DNA of 64,000 nt from Massilia sp. TS11 (GTDB taxonomy: Bacteria; Pseudomonadota; Gammaproteobacteria; Burkholderiales; Burkholderiaceae_D). Shown piece after piece: positions 50,873 to 59,169 of this stretch. Each line of letters opens with the position of its first letter. Position 1 is the first letter of the stretch. The stretch covers positions 124,001 through 188,000 of the forward strand of contig NZ_JAKLTS010000009.1 in assembly GCF_022012445.1 (NCBI RefSeq), written 5' to 3'. A program made the translations under genes and the position numbers. A model generated the notes under the pieces. That model saw nothing but the letters and a program-made list of their open reading frames with translations, did not search any database and was not told where the DNA came from.

Positions 50873-51349
50873 ATGAACCACCTTCGTTTCGCCAAAACCT
50901 GCGCCGCCCTGCTGATCGGCGGCGCCGCCCTGCTCACCACCCTGCCCGCTTCGGCCATGGGCTGGTTCGGCCACCACCATCACCGCGCCGGCATGGACCA
51001 GCTGGACCCGGCCAAGGCCGACCAGCGCCTCGAGCACATGATCGCGCGCCTGGCGGCCGACGCCACCGCTGAACAGAAGGCCAAGATCAAGGATATCGCC
51101 AAGGCCGCCATGAGCGATCTGAAAGGCATCCGCCAGCAGCTGCGCGCCGGCCACCAGAAAGGCATGGCCCTGCTGACGGCGCCCCAGATCGACCGCACCG
51201 CCATCGAGTCGCTGCGTATCGAGCAGATGCGCCTGGCCGAGCGCGCCTCGCAGCGCATGTCGCAGGCCCTGGCCGATGCGGCCGAGGTGCTGACGCCCGA
51301 ACAGCGCGCCAAGCTGGCCGCGCGCATGGCCGCCCATCACAAGCAATAA
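50873..51349 (+). CDS. Spy/CpxP-family periplasmic stress protein
   Basis: 158 residues from an ATG with GGGAG upstream. Signal peptide (about 1-28), a short His-rich patch (GHHHHRAG), then helices with the LTxxQ-like motif LTPEQRAKL. This fold covers Spy (ATP-independent chaperone), CpxP (inhibitor of CpxA) and periplasmic metal sensors such as CnrX/ZraP; the His patch may bind metal. It is followed by a terminator and then by a response regulator and a histidine kinase, the layout of a Cpx-like system. Confidence 0.82.
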   Translation: MNHLRFAKTCAALLIGGAALLTTLPASAMGWFGHHHHRAGMDQLDPAKADQRLEHMIARLAADATAEQKAKIKDIAKAAMSDLKGIRQQLRAGHQKGMALLTAPQIDRTAIESLRIEQMRLAERASQRMSQALADAAEVLTPEQRAKLAARMAAHHKQ

Positions 51350-51358
51350 GCCAGTCCA

Positions 51359-51386
51359 GGCGGGCCGCGCGCCCGCCTTTTCCTTT
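51359..51386 (+). terminator. terminator/attenuator between Spy-like gene and the two-component genes
   Basis: GGCGGGC, loop, GCCCGCC followed by TTTTCCTTT, 9 bp after the stop codon and 12 bp before the next start. It would make the Spy-like gene more abundant than the regulator genes downstream. Confidence 0.82.
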
Positions 51387-51397
51387 ATGATGGGCCC

Positions 51398-52111
51398 ATG
51401 TCGCACACCATCCTGATGATTGAAGACGACCGCCGCCTGGCGGACATGGTCGGCACCTACCTCACCCAGAACGGCTATACGGTCGAACACTGCGGCAGCG
51501 GGGCCGAGGGCCTGGCACGCCTGCGCCAGCCGCCCTTGCCCGACCTGGTGCTGCTCGATCTGATGCTGCCCGATACCGACGGCCTCGAGCTGTGCAAGCG
51601 CATCCGCACCCAGCCGCTGCCCCTGGCCAGCCTGCCGATCGTGATGCTGACGGCCAAAGGCGATCCGCTCGACCGCGTGATCGGCCTGGAACTGGGCGCC
51701 GACGACTACGTGGCCAAGCCCTTCGAGCCGCGCGAGCTGCTGGCGCGCCTGCGCGCCGTGCTGCGCCGCCCGCCGCTGGCCAGCACCGACAGCAGCGAGC
51801 CGCAGATGCAGTTCGGCCAGCTGGCGATCTTCCCGGCCGCGCGCATGGTGCGCCTGCGCGGCCAGGAGGTCAGCCTGACCTCCTACCAGTTCGACCTGCT
51901 GCTGGCCCTGGCCGAGCGCGCCGGGCGCGTGCTCACGCGCGAACAGCTGCTCGACGCCGTCAAGGGCGCCAGCCTTGATCCCTTCGACCGCTCGATCGAC
52001 GTCCACATCGGCCGCCTGCGCGCCGCCATCGAGGACGATCCGCGCCAGCCGCGCCGCATCCTGACGGTGCGCGGCGCCGGCTACGTCTTCGCCAAGGCCC
52101 AGGATGTCTAA
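51398..52111 (+). CDS. OmpR-family response regulator
   Basis: 237 residues. Receiver domain ([15 protein letters not shown]; phosphoacceptor Asp in [23 protein letters not shown]) and a winged-helix domain (about 135-235; [18 protein letters not shown]). Closest in layout to CpxR/RstA. It controls, in all likelihood, the Spy-like gene and envelope-stress genes. It overlaps the kinase gene by 8 bp. Confidence 0.95.
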   Translation: MSHTILMIEDDRRLADMVGTYLTQNGYTVEHCGSGAEGLARLRQPPLPDLVLLDLMLPDTDGLELCKRIRTQPLPLASLPIVMLTAKGDPLDRVIGLELGADDYVAKPFEPRELLARLRAVLRRPPLASTDSSEPQMQFGQLAIFPAARMVRLRGQEVSLTSYQFDLLLALAERAGRVLTREQLLDAVKGASLDPFDRSIDVHIGRLRAAIEDDPRQPRRILTVRGAGYVFAKAQDV

Positions 52112-53438
52112 GCTGCTGTCCTGGTTCCGGCGCGGGGCGCTGGCGCGCCATCTGTACCTGCGCATCTATCTGGCGCTGCTGGCGGCGATCGCCATCGCCG
52201 CCATCGCCTCGGCCGTCGCCACCCACCTGCGCTATGCCGACCGGCCGCAGTTCTCGGAGGCGCGCGCCAACACCTATGCCGACATGGTGGCCGAATTCCT
52301 GCCGCCGCCCGAGGCGCCCGCCAACGAGCAGCAGGAAAGCCTCAAGCGCTGGCGCGTCGTCACGCGCACCGACATGTCCCTGTATGCGGCCAATGGCGAG
52401 CTGCTGGCCCAGGTCGGGCGCGACATGCCGGTCTGGCAGCCGGACGGGAACAGCGGCTATGTGCCGGGCCACCCGGCCGTGTTTGCGCTGCATCTGCGCG
52501 ACGGCCGCTGGCTGCTGGTGCGCCACCGCCTGCCGCGCGGGCCGGTGCTGAATATCGGCGTGATCCTGGCCATCATCGCGCTGGTGGTGGGCCTGGGCGC
52601 CTACCCGGTGGTGCGCCGCCTGACGCGCCGCCTGGAAGCCCTGCAGACAAATGTCGAGACCTTCGGCAGCGGCCAGCTGTCGACGCGCGTGCCGGTCGAC
52701 GGCAATGACGAAGTGGCGCGCCTGGCGCACAGCTTCAATGAAGCGGCCGGGCGCATCGAGGACCTGGTCGGCTCGCACAAGCGCCTGCTGGCCAATGCCT
52801 CGCACGAACTGCGCTCGCCGCTGGCGCGCATCCGCATGGCGGTGGCCCTGATGGAAGGCGCGGCGCCGCCGGCCATCGCCACGGAACTGAACCGCAATAT
52901 CGCCGAGCTCGATCAGCTGATCGACGAAATCCTGCTGGCCAGCCGCCTCGACGCCAACGGCCACGAGGCCCAGGCCGAGGACGACGTCGACCTGGCCGGC
53001 CTGGCCGCCGAGGAGTGCGCGCGCGTGGACGCGGCCCTGCACGCCGAACCGGCCGCACCGGTGCGCGGCGACGCCCGCCTGCTGCGCCGCATGGTGCGCA
53101 ATCTGCTGGAAAACGCCCAGCGCTACGGCGATGCTTCGCCGGTGCGCGTCAGTGTGCGGATGGTGCGCGACCAGGTGCGGCTCGACGTGTGCGACCGCGG
53201 CCCCGGCGTGCCGGAGGACGAACGCGAACGCATCTTCCAGCCCTTCTACCGGGCGGCCGGCGCCAGCGAGGCGGCCGGCGGCGTCGGTCTCGGTCTGGCC
53301 CTGGTGCGCCAGATCGCGCGCCGCCACGGCGGCGACGTGGTCTGCTTGGCCAATCCCGATGGCGGCAGCTGCTTCCGGGTCAGCCTGCCAGCCAGCGCCA
53401 GCCCAGACCCAGCGCCATCAGGTGCAGGCCCACGCTGA
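52104..53438 (+). CDS. sensor histidine kinase (Cpx/Rst-like)
   Basis: 444 residues. Two membrane helices (about 20-42 and 150-172) frame a periplasmic domain of about 110 residues. HAMP follows (RRLTRRLEALQ), then the H-box ASHELRSPLARIR, N-box NLLENAQRYG and G-boxes (DRGPGVP, GVGLGLALV). It phosphorylates the upstream regulator in response to an envelope signal. The last 59 bp overlap the convergent DUF1294 gene. Confidence 0.94.
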   Translation: MSKLLSWFRRGALARHLYLRIYLALLAAIAIAAIASAVATHLRYADRPQFSEARANTYADMVAEFLPPPEAPANEQQESLKRWRVVTRTDMSLYAANGELLAQVGRDMPVWQPDGNSGYVPGHPAVFALHLRDGRWLLVRHRLPRGPVLNIGVILAIIALVVGLGAYPVVRRLTRRLEALQTNVETFGSGQLSTRVPVDGNDEVARLAHSFNEAAGRIEDLVGSHKRLLANASHELRSPLARIRMAVALMEGAAPPAIATELNRNIAELDQLIDEILLASRLDANGHEAQAEDDVDLAGLAAEECARVDAALHAEPAAPVRGDARLLRRMVRNLLENAQRYGDASPVRVSVRMVRDQVRLDVCDRGPGVPEDERERIFQPFYRAAGASEAAGGVGLGLALVRQIARRHGGDVVCLANPDGGSCFRVSLPASASPDPAPSGAGPR

Positions 53439-53673
53439 TCCAGAAGCGCCACAGGAAGGTCGGCTTGGCCGATTTATGGCGTAGCAGCTGCTGCGCCAGC
53501 CAGCCCCCCGGCCAGCCGCCCAGCAGGCCAAGCACCAGCAGCTGGCGCTCGGGCACGCGGCGGCGTCCGGCGCGCGCGGCCGCCTTGTCGTAGGCGTAGA
53601 CCAGAAAAGTCAGCAGGCTGAGAGCAGTGTAGCCAGCGCCCAGCGCCAGCAGCAGATCGGGATGCGAGAACAT
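53380..53673 (-). CDS. DUF1294 small membrane protein
   Basis: 97 residues with three hydrophobic segments and the DUF1294 pattern LLTFLVYAYDKAAARAGRRRVPE and GGWPGGWLAQQLLRHKS. Some relatives carry a cold-shock domain in front; here there is only the membrane part. The ATG at 53673 is used; one at 53694 would add seven residues. It overlaps the kinase gene tail to tail. Confidence 0.82.
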   Translation of the reverse strand: MFSHPDLLLALGAGYTALSLLTFLVYAYDKAAARAGRRRVPERQLLVLGLLGGWPGGWLAQQLLRHKSAKPTFLWRFWISVGLHLMALGLGWRWLAG

Positions 53674-53746
53674 GGCGCCGATTGTACAGCGCATGCATAT
53701 TTCGCTACACTAGTGGTCATCTTTGCCAGCCTGCTCCCCCTGTCCC

Positions 53747-55051
53747 ATGTCTGACCCGCGCGCCCCCTCCCCTGCGCCCTTGGCGGAAGTCGCCAGTCTG
53801 CGCAGCGTGCTCGATTCGGTCGGCGCGTATATCTTCACCAAGGACCTGCAGGGCCGCTACACCTTCGTCAATGCCCTGGTCTGCGAGCTGCTTGGCCAGC
53901 CAGCCGAGGCGGTGCTGGGCCGGGACGACAGCCTGTTCTTCGACCTCGAACGCTCGCAGACCCTGCGCGAGAACGACCGCCGCGTGCTGGAGCTGGGCGA
54001 GACCATCGCCAACGAGGAGGTCAATGTCGTGAAGGGCAGCGGCGAGGTGCGCATCTACTGGTCGGTCAAGCAGCCGATCCGCGACGCGGACGGACGCATC
54101 ATCGGCATGAGCGGCATCGCCACCGACATCACCGAGCGCAAACGCCTCGAGCGCGAGCTGCAGGCCCAGCGCGAGATGCTGACCACAGTGCTCGACCACA
54201 CCGAGGCCGCGGTCTACATGAAGGACCGCGAGGGCCACTACCTCTACGTGAACGACAAGACGGCCGCCGTCTTCGGCCTGCCCAAGGACGACATCCTGGG
54301 CCGGCGCGACAGCGAACTGCTGGAGCCGAGCCAGGCCGCGGCCGTGCGCGCGATGGACCTGCAGCTGTTCACCACGCGCGAAAAGCAGTGCGGCGAGGAG
54401 ACCATGCCCGGCCCACAGGGCAGCCGGCGCCACTTCTGGACGATCAAGGTGCCGCTGTCGCGCGAGAGCAGCGGCGACACCCTGGTCGGCATCTCCACCG
54501 ACATCACCGAAATGCAGGTGCTGAAGGAAGAACTGCAGCGCCAGGCCTACACCGACATGCTGACCGGCGTCTCGAACCGGCGCCACTTCTTCCAGGAGGC
54601 GGCCAAGGAATTCTCGAAGGCGCGCCGCTACCGCCTGGCGCTATCGGCCATCGTGCTCGATCTCGACCACTTCAAGCAGATCAACGACCGCTATGGCCAC
54701 CAGGCCGGCGACGCGGTGCTGGTCGAACTGGCCCAGCATTGCGTGCGCACGGTGCGCGACTGCGACCTGTTCGGCCGCCTGGGCGGCGAGGAATTCGCCT
54801 TCGTGCTGCCATCCACCCAGCTCGACGCCGCCTACATCCTGGCCGAACGCCTGCGCACCTCGCTGACGGGCATGCTGATCAAAGGCGACTGGCCGGGCGC
54901 CATCGCGCCCACGGCCAGCTTCGGCGTGGCCATGCTGAATCCGCAGGACCGCGACATCGCCGCCCTGCTGGCGCGCGCCGACAAGGCCCTGTACCAGGCC
55001 AAGGAAGGCGGGCGCAATCGCGTCTGTATTGCCTCGGACGCCTACTCCTAG
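53747..55051 (+). CDS. PAS-PAS-GGDEF diguanylate cyclase
   Basis: 434 residues from MSDPRAPSP. Two PAS domains (about 20-140, ending in the PAC motif GIATDITERKRLER, and about 148-262, ending GISTDITEMQVLK) and a GGDEF domain (about 270-430) with the active motif GGEEF. An inhibitory RxxD (RDCD) stands five residues before it, as in product-inhibited cyclases. No membrane helix, so cytoplasmic sensing. It makes cyclic di-GMP. With the flagellar genes in the window this suggests motility/sessility control, though nothing links them directly. Confidence 0.94.
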   Translation: MSDPRAPSPAPLAEVASLRSVLDSVGAYIFTKDLQGRYTFVNALVCELLGQPAEAVLGRDDSLFFDLERSQTLRENDRRVLELGETIANEEVNVVKGSGEVRIYWSVKQPIRDADGRIIGMSGIATDITERKRLERELQAQREMLTTVLDHTEAAVYMKDREGHYLYVNDKTAAVFGLPKDDILGRRDSELLEPSQAAAVRAMDLQLFTTREKQCGEETMPGPQGSRRHFWTIKVPLSRESSGDTLVGISTDITEMQVLKEELQRQAYTDMLTGVSNRRHFFQEAAKEFSKARRYRLALSAIVLDLDHFKQINDRYGHQAGDAVLVELAQHCVRTVRDCDLFGRLGGEEFAFVLPSTQLDAAYILAERLRTSLTGMLIKGDWPGAIAPTASFGVAMLNPQDRDIAALLARADKALYQAKEGGRNRVCIASDAYS

Positions 55052-55085
55052 CGATAATGCGGAACCCAAGCCGAAGAGGTTCCGC

Positions 55086-55583
55086 ATGAAGATGATTCCC
55101 CTGTTGCTGCTGCTGGCCGCCAGCGCCCCCGCCCTGGCCCAGGACGCCGCCCTGCAGCGTTGCCGCGCGATTGGCGATGCCAGCGCGCGTCTGGCCTGTT
55201 ATGACGCGATTGCTGTCGCCACACCGGCCCCGGCCGCGCGCCCCGCCGCTCCGGCGGCAGCGGCCGCATCGATGGCACCGGCGGCCGCGCCGGCCGCCAA
55301 GACCGACGACCCGCGCGTCGCCAATTTCGGCATCGAGCAGGTGAAGAAGCCGGGCGAGCAGCTGGACGTGATCGAGACCTCGATCAAAGGCTATTTCGAA
55401 GGCTGGCGCCCGAACCTGGCGATCACGCTCGCCAACGGCCAGGTGTGGCGCGTGGTGGACGACAGCGATGGCCTGGTCGGCGTGGAGAACCCGCGCGTGG
55501 TGCTCCGGCGCGGCATGCTGGGCGCCGTCTACATGGAATTCGACCAGACCAACAAGTCGCCGCGCGTGCGCCGCATCCGCTAA
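55086..55583 (+). CDS. exported protein of unknown function
   Basis: 165 residues from an ATG preceded by GAGG. Signal peptide (about 1-19, ending ALAQ). The segment LQRCRAIGDASARLACYDAI recurs at the N-terminus of many proteobacterial exported proteins (including VasI-type); its two Cys probably pair. An Ala/Pro linker leads to a C-terminal beta-rich domain (about 95-165). Function unknown. Its last 4 bp overlap the end of the convergent flavoprotein gene. Confidence 0.7.
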   Translation: MKMIPLLLLLAASAPALAQDAALQRCRAIGDASARLACYDAIAVATPAPAARPAAPAAAAASMAPAAAPAAKTDDPRVANFGIEQVKKPGEQLDVIETSIKGYFEGWRPNLAITLANGQVWRVVDDSDGLVGVENPRVVLRRGMLGAVYMEFDQTNKSPRVRRIR

Positions 55584-57187
55584 GCGAGCGCCCGTTCGGC
55601 CGCGGCGATGCCCCACCACGCGGCTTCCTCAAATACGGAAAAACCGGACAGGTCGGCGTGGGCGAACAGGATCGGCCCGCTGGCCGCGCGCAGCGCACGC
55701 AGGCCGGCATTGCTGCGAAAGCCGGGGCGCGGAATCGCCATCGCATGGCCACGCACCGTCGCTTCGGCGCGCTCGACGCAGGGCGCGAACTTCCAGCCAT
55801 AGGCCGCTTCAAGGTCGCGCGCGGCCAGCTCCATGATGGCCTGCGGCGTGCTGTTGACGAGCCACTCGCGCGCCGCCTTCGGGCTCTGGTGCGACAGCGC
55901 CACGTAGGACGTGAACACCGTCTTCTCGGGCGGCGTAACGCGGATGTCCTGGTGGGTGGCCACCACATAGCCAAGGCCCGGTTCATCGTAGACGACGTTA
56001 TCCCAGCACAGCGGCACGCCCGGGCCTTCGCCGGGAAAATCACGCATCAGAAAACTGGTGACCAGCCAGGGCGCATAGGCCGGCGTGTGCTGGCGCGCGT
56101 CGAAGCCGAGCGCGCCGATGTCCTCCACCACGCGCGCCGCCACATACAGGGGCATGGCGCAGATGGCCTTGCGGGCGCGCACCGAGTAGCTGCGCGGTTT
56201 GCCGTCGACCAGCGCAAAGCAGTCCACCTCCACGCCCTGCCCGGCGCGGCGCACGCGCACGGCCGTCCCGGCGCGGTGCTCGGCCTGGGCCAGGCGCTGC
56301 AGGCCGTCGGCCAGCACGGACAGGCCGCCCGGCCAGGTGAGCCAGGCGCCGTTGCCCGCATTGGCCGCCTGCCCCCAGCGCGAGCAGTAGTAATGCAGGC
56401 CGGCCCAGGCCGACACCTGATCGTAGCGCGCGCCGTAGTCGTCGCGGCAGCAGTAATTCAGATACCAGTGCAGGGTGGGCGCACGGTAGCCGTGCTGGTC
56501 GAGCCAGTCCTTGAGGGTGATGCGGTCGAGCGCCTGCCAGGCCGGGTCCTCGCTCGAGAGCACGGTCGGAAACACGAACAGGCGGCGGCCGTCGCTGCCG
56601 CGCAGCTGGCGCAGGCGCTCAACCTCGGCGAAGAAGCGGCGCTGCTCGGCCAGCTCCCAGGCCGGCACGCCCTCGGTCGGGATGAAGCCGTCCTGCCAGT
56701 GGCCCTGATGCAGCAGGCGCTCCTCGGGCGCATGCAGGATCGCGCGCTCGTCGTAGTAAGGCTTCTCGGCAAACGGGTCGCGCTGGATGATGCCCAGTTC
56801 GGCCAGCATCTCGCGCACATGGGTCGATTCCGGCGACGGCAGCGGCAGGTAGTGGGCGCCGGTCGGATAGGCATAGTCGCCGAAGCGCCCGCCAGCCGCA
56901 TTCCCCTGCGGTTGCGGGCCGTCGATGATGAGGGCGCCGCGGTGGCCGAGCTTGCGCAGCTTCCAGGCCGCGCTCAGACCCGCCACCCCGGAACCGAGGA
57001 TGACGATATCGGTCTCCACCCGCTCGGACGGCGGCGGCAGCTGCGTGTGGTCGCGCAGCGCATGCCCCTCGGCGCGGCCCGGGAAGTGCACGCCGGCCGG
57101 ATAATCGACCCAGCGCCGCCCGCCCCAGGCCAGGCCAGCGCCGGCCGCCACCGCGGCGCCGGCCAGCACGAAGCTGCGCCGGTCCAT
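55580..57187 (-). CDS. Tat-exported FAD-dependent oxidoreductase (amine-oxidase-like)
   Basis: 535 residues from the ATG at 57187. The start MDRRSFVLAGAAVAAGAG is a twin-arginine signal. The dinucleotide-binding motif follows (VILGSGVAGLSAAWKLRKLG), and the chain continues as a flavin amine-oxidase-like fold with PGGLSVLADGLQRLAQ (substrate-domain region) and a C-terminal segment ILFAHADLSGFSVFEEAAWW (FAD-binding end). It is probably periplasmic. Its ATG overlaps the stop of the membrane SpeE gene (TGATG), so the two are translated together; polyamines or related amines are plausible substrates, which is inference. Confidence 0.82.
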   Translation of the reverse strand: MDRRSFVLAGAAVAAGAGLAWGGRRWVDYPAGVHFPGRAEGHALRDHTQLPPPSERVETDIVILGSGVAGLSAAWKLRKLGHRGALIIDGPQPQGNAAGGRFGDYAYPTGAHYLPLPSPESTHVREMLAELGIIQRDPFAEKPYYDERAILHAPEERLLHQGHWQDGFIPTEGVPAWELAEQRRFFAEVERLRQLRGSDGRRLFVFPTVLSSEDPAWQALDRITLKDWLDQHGYRAPTLHWYLNYCCRDDYGARYDQVSAWAGLHYYCSRWGQAANAGNGAWLTWPGGLSVLADGLQRLAQAEHRAGTAVRVRRAGQGVEVDCFALVDGKPRSYSVRARKAICAMPLYVAARVVEDIGALGFDARQHTPAYAPWLVTSFLMRDFPGEGPGVPLCWDNVVYDEPGLGYVVATHQDIRVTPPEKTVFTSYVALSHQSPKAAREWLVNSTPQAIMELAARDLEAAYGWKFAPCVERAEATVRGHAMAIPRPGFRSNAGLRALRAASGPILFAHADLSGFSVFEEAAWWGIAAAERALA

Positions 57188-58698
57188 CAGCGGATCACCC
57201 GGCGCCAGTCCTGCTCGAATTCGTGCACGAGCGACTGGGTGTTCAGGCGGTTCGGCGCCATCGGCAGGGCCGGCATATCGGGCGGGAAGACAAACATCGC
57301 GCGCGTCGTCTCCGCATTCAGGAAGCGCATCGGCAGGCGGTAACGCGTGGGCGGCGTGTAATCGAGTTCGGGCGAGGCGAGGATGAAGCCCCACTCGCCG
57401 AACGACGGCACATAGGCGTGATACGGCCAGGTGCGCAGACCGGCTTCGCGCAGGGTGGCGTCCACCGTCCAGTAGGCGTGGGGCGCGAAGAACGGCGAGG
57501 TGGACTGCACCACCACCAGGCCCTTGGCCGCCAGGTGGCGTTTGACGTTGGCGTAGAACGGCACCGAGTACAGCTTACCGAGCGCGAAGCTGGACGGATC
57601 GGGGAAGTCGATGATGACGGCATCGAACATCTCGCTGCTGCGTTCAAGCCAGAGGGCGGCATCGGTATTCACCACGCGCACGCGCTTGTCGCTGAATGAG
57701 CCGTGGTTCAGGGCCACCAGCTCCGGACGCTGGGCGAAGGCGGTGGTCATGGCGGCGTCCAGATCGACCAGGGTCACCTGCTCGATCTGCGGATAGCGCA
57801 GCACCTCGCGCAGGGCCAGCCCGTCGCCGCCGCCCAGCACCAGCACGCGCCGCGCCCACGGCAGGGCCTCGAGCATCGGATGCACGAGCGCCTCGTGGTA
57901 GCGGTATTCGTCGCGCGAGGAGAACTGCAGATTGCCGTTGATGTAAAGGCGCAGATCGTCCTTCCAGCGCGTGATCACCAGGCGCTGGTAGGGGGTGCTG
58001 GTGGCATACACGATGTCGTCGCCAAACAGCCCGCGTTCGCCGAAGTGCACCATGCGGTCGGCGCCGAGAAAGCCGAGCACCAGCACCAGCATCACCACGG
58101 CCGCGCGCAGCACGCGCCCGCTGATGTCCGCCAGCTCGTGGCGGAAGGCGCGCAGGGTCCAGAAGGCCACGGCCACGTTCGCCATGCCGAACACGAAGCC
58201 GGTGCGCACCAGCCCCAGTTGCGGCGCCAGCACCAGCGGGAACAGCAGCGACACCGCCAGCGCGCCCAGATAATCGAAACTGAGCACGCGGCTGACCAGT
58301 TCCTTGAAAGCCGTCTTGCGCGCCTCGAGCGCGCGCATCACCAGCGGAATCTCCATCCCCACCAGCGCGCCGATCAGAAACACCAGCACGTACAGCATGG
58401 TGCGGAAAGGCGCGGCCAGCCACGCATAGCTGAGAAACAGCAGCGCCGCCGAGGTGCCGCCGATCAGGCCGACGGCCAGCTCGATATCGATGAAGCGCGC
58501 CAGCACATGCTCATCGTCGACGAACTTGGAAAAGTGCGCACCGACGCCCATAGCGAACAGGTAGCAGCCGATGATGGTGGAGAACTGCAGGACCGAATCG
58601 CCGAGCAGATAACTCGACAGGGCGCCGGCGATCAATTCGTAGGCCAGACCGCAGGACGCGACCACGAACACCGATAACATCAAAATCCGTTTTGTCAT
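57187..58698 (-). CDS. membrane-embedded polyamine aminopropyltransferase (SpeE-like)
   Basis: 503 residues. The first about 215 residues form roughly seven membrane helices; the rest is a spermidine-synthase-type Rossmann domain with LGGGDGLALREVL (SAM/dcSAM site, Gly289-Gly293) and the SpeE pattern STPYQRLVI and YRYHEALVHP. The aspartate segment IIDFPDPS is typical of the family. It would transfer aminopropyl groups from decarboxylated SAM to a polyamine at the membrane. Downstream and coupled is the Tat flavoprotein; divergent, 63 bp away, is the DUF350 gene that leads to speD. Confidence 0.88.
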   Translation of the reverse strand: MTKRILMLSVFVVASCGLAYELIAGALSSYLLGDSVLQFSTIIGCYLFAMGVGAHFSKFVDDEHVLARFIDIELAVGLIGGTSAALLFLSYAWLAAPFRTMLYVLVFLIGALVGMEIPLVMRALEARKTAFKELVSRVLSFDYLGALAVSLLFPLVLAPQLGLVRTGFVFGMANVAVAFWTLRAFRHELADISGRVLRAAVVMLVLVLGFLGADRMVHFGERGLFGDDIVYATSTPYQRLVITRWKDDLRLYINGNLQFSSRDEYRYHEALVHPMLEALPWARRVLVLGGGDGLALREVLRYPQIEQVTLVDLDAAMTTAFAQRPELVALNHGSFSDKRVRVVNTDAALWLERSSEMFDAVIIDFPDPSSFALGKLYSVPFYANVKRHLAAKGLVVVQSTSPFFAPHAYWTVDATLREAGLRTWPYHAYVPSFGEWGFILASPELDYTPPTRYRLPMRFLNAETTRAMFVFPPDMPALPMAPNRLNTQSLVHEFEQDWRRVIR

Positions 58699-58761
58699 GC
58701 GTGGTCTTTTGCTCTAAGATTTCATGTGTGCTGTCAATTTTGCAATCACCCGAGAGTATAC

Positions 58762-59148
58762 ATGGACGCCATCCTCAATTACCTGTTGCATCTTCTTCTC
58801 TCGGCGGGACTCGTGGCCGCCTTTTTCTGGATCTACACCGGCATCACGCCCTTCAAGGAAGTGGCGCTGATCCGCGGCGGCAATATGGCGGCCGCCCTGT
58901 CCCTCAGCGGCGCTGTGCTCGGCTTTGCGGTCACCTTGGCCTCGGCCCTCATGCATACGCCCGACTACCGCCAGTTTCTGCTGTGGGCGGCGCTGGCCCT
59001 GATCGTGCAGCTCGCGTGTTACTTTGTCGCCACACGTCTGCTGCACATGGCGCAGGACCAGATCGAAGCCAATAACAAGGCCTTCGGCACCCTGCTCGGC
59101 GGCATTTCCCTCTCCATCGGCCTGATCAACGCAGGCTGCATTTCCTGA
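58762..59148 (+). CDS. DUF350 membrane protein (YjfL-like)
   Basis: 128 residues with four membrane helices in two similar halves, and the DUF350 motif KEVALIRGGNMAAALSLSGAVLG. In E. coli the relative YjfL lies in an operon with a PspA paralogue and glutathionylspermidine-synthase-like genes, so a link to envelope stress and polyamines is already known for the family. Function unproven. First gene of the plus-strand arm of the polyamine cluster, 21 bp before the SPFH gene. Confidence 0.88.
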   Translation: MDAILNYLLHLLLSAGLVAAFFWIYTGITPFKEVALIRGGNMAAALSLSGAVLGFAVTLASALMHTPDYRQFLLWAALALIVQLACYFVATRLLHMAQDQIEANNKAFGTLLGGISLSIGLINAGCIS

Positions 59149-59169
59149 ACACTCACTAAGGAGTGAAGC

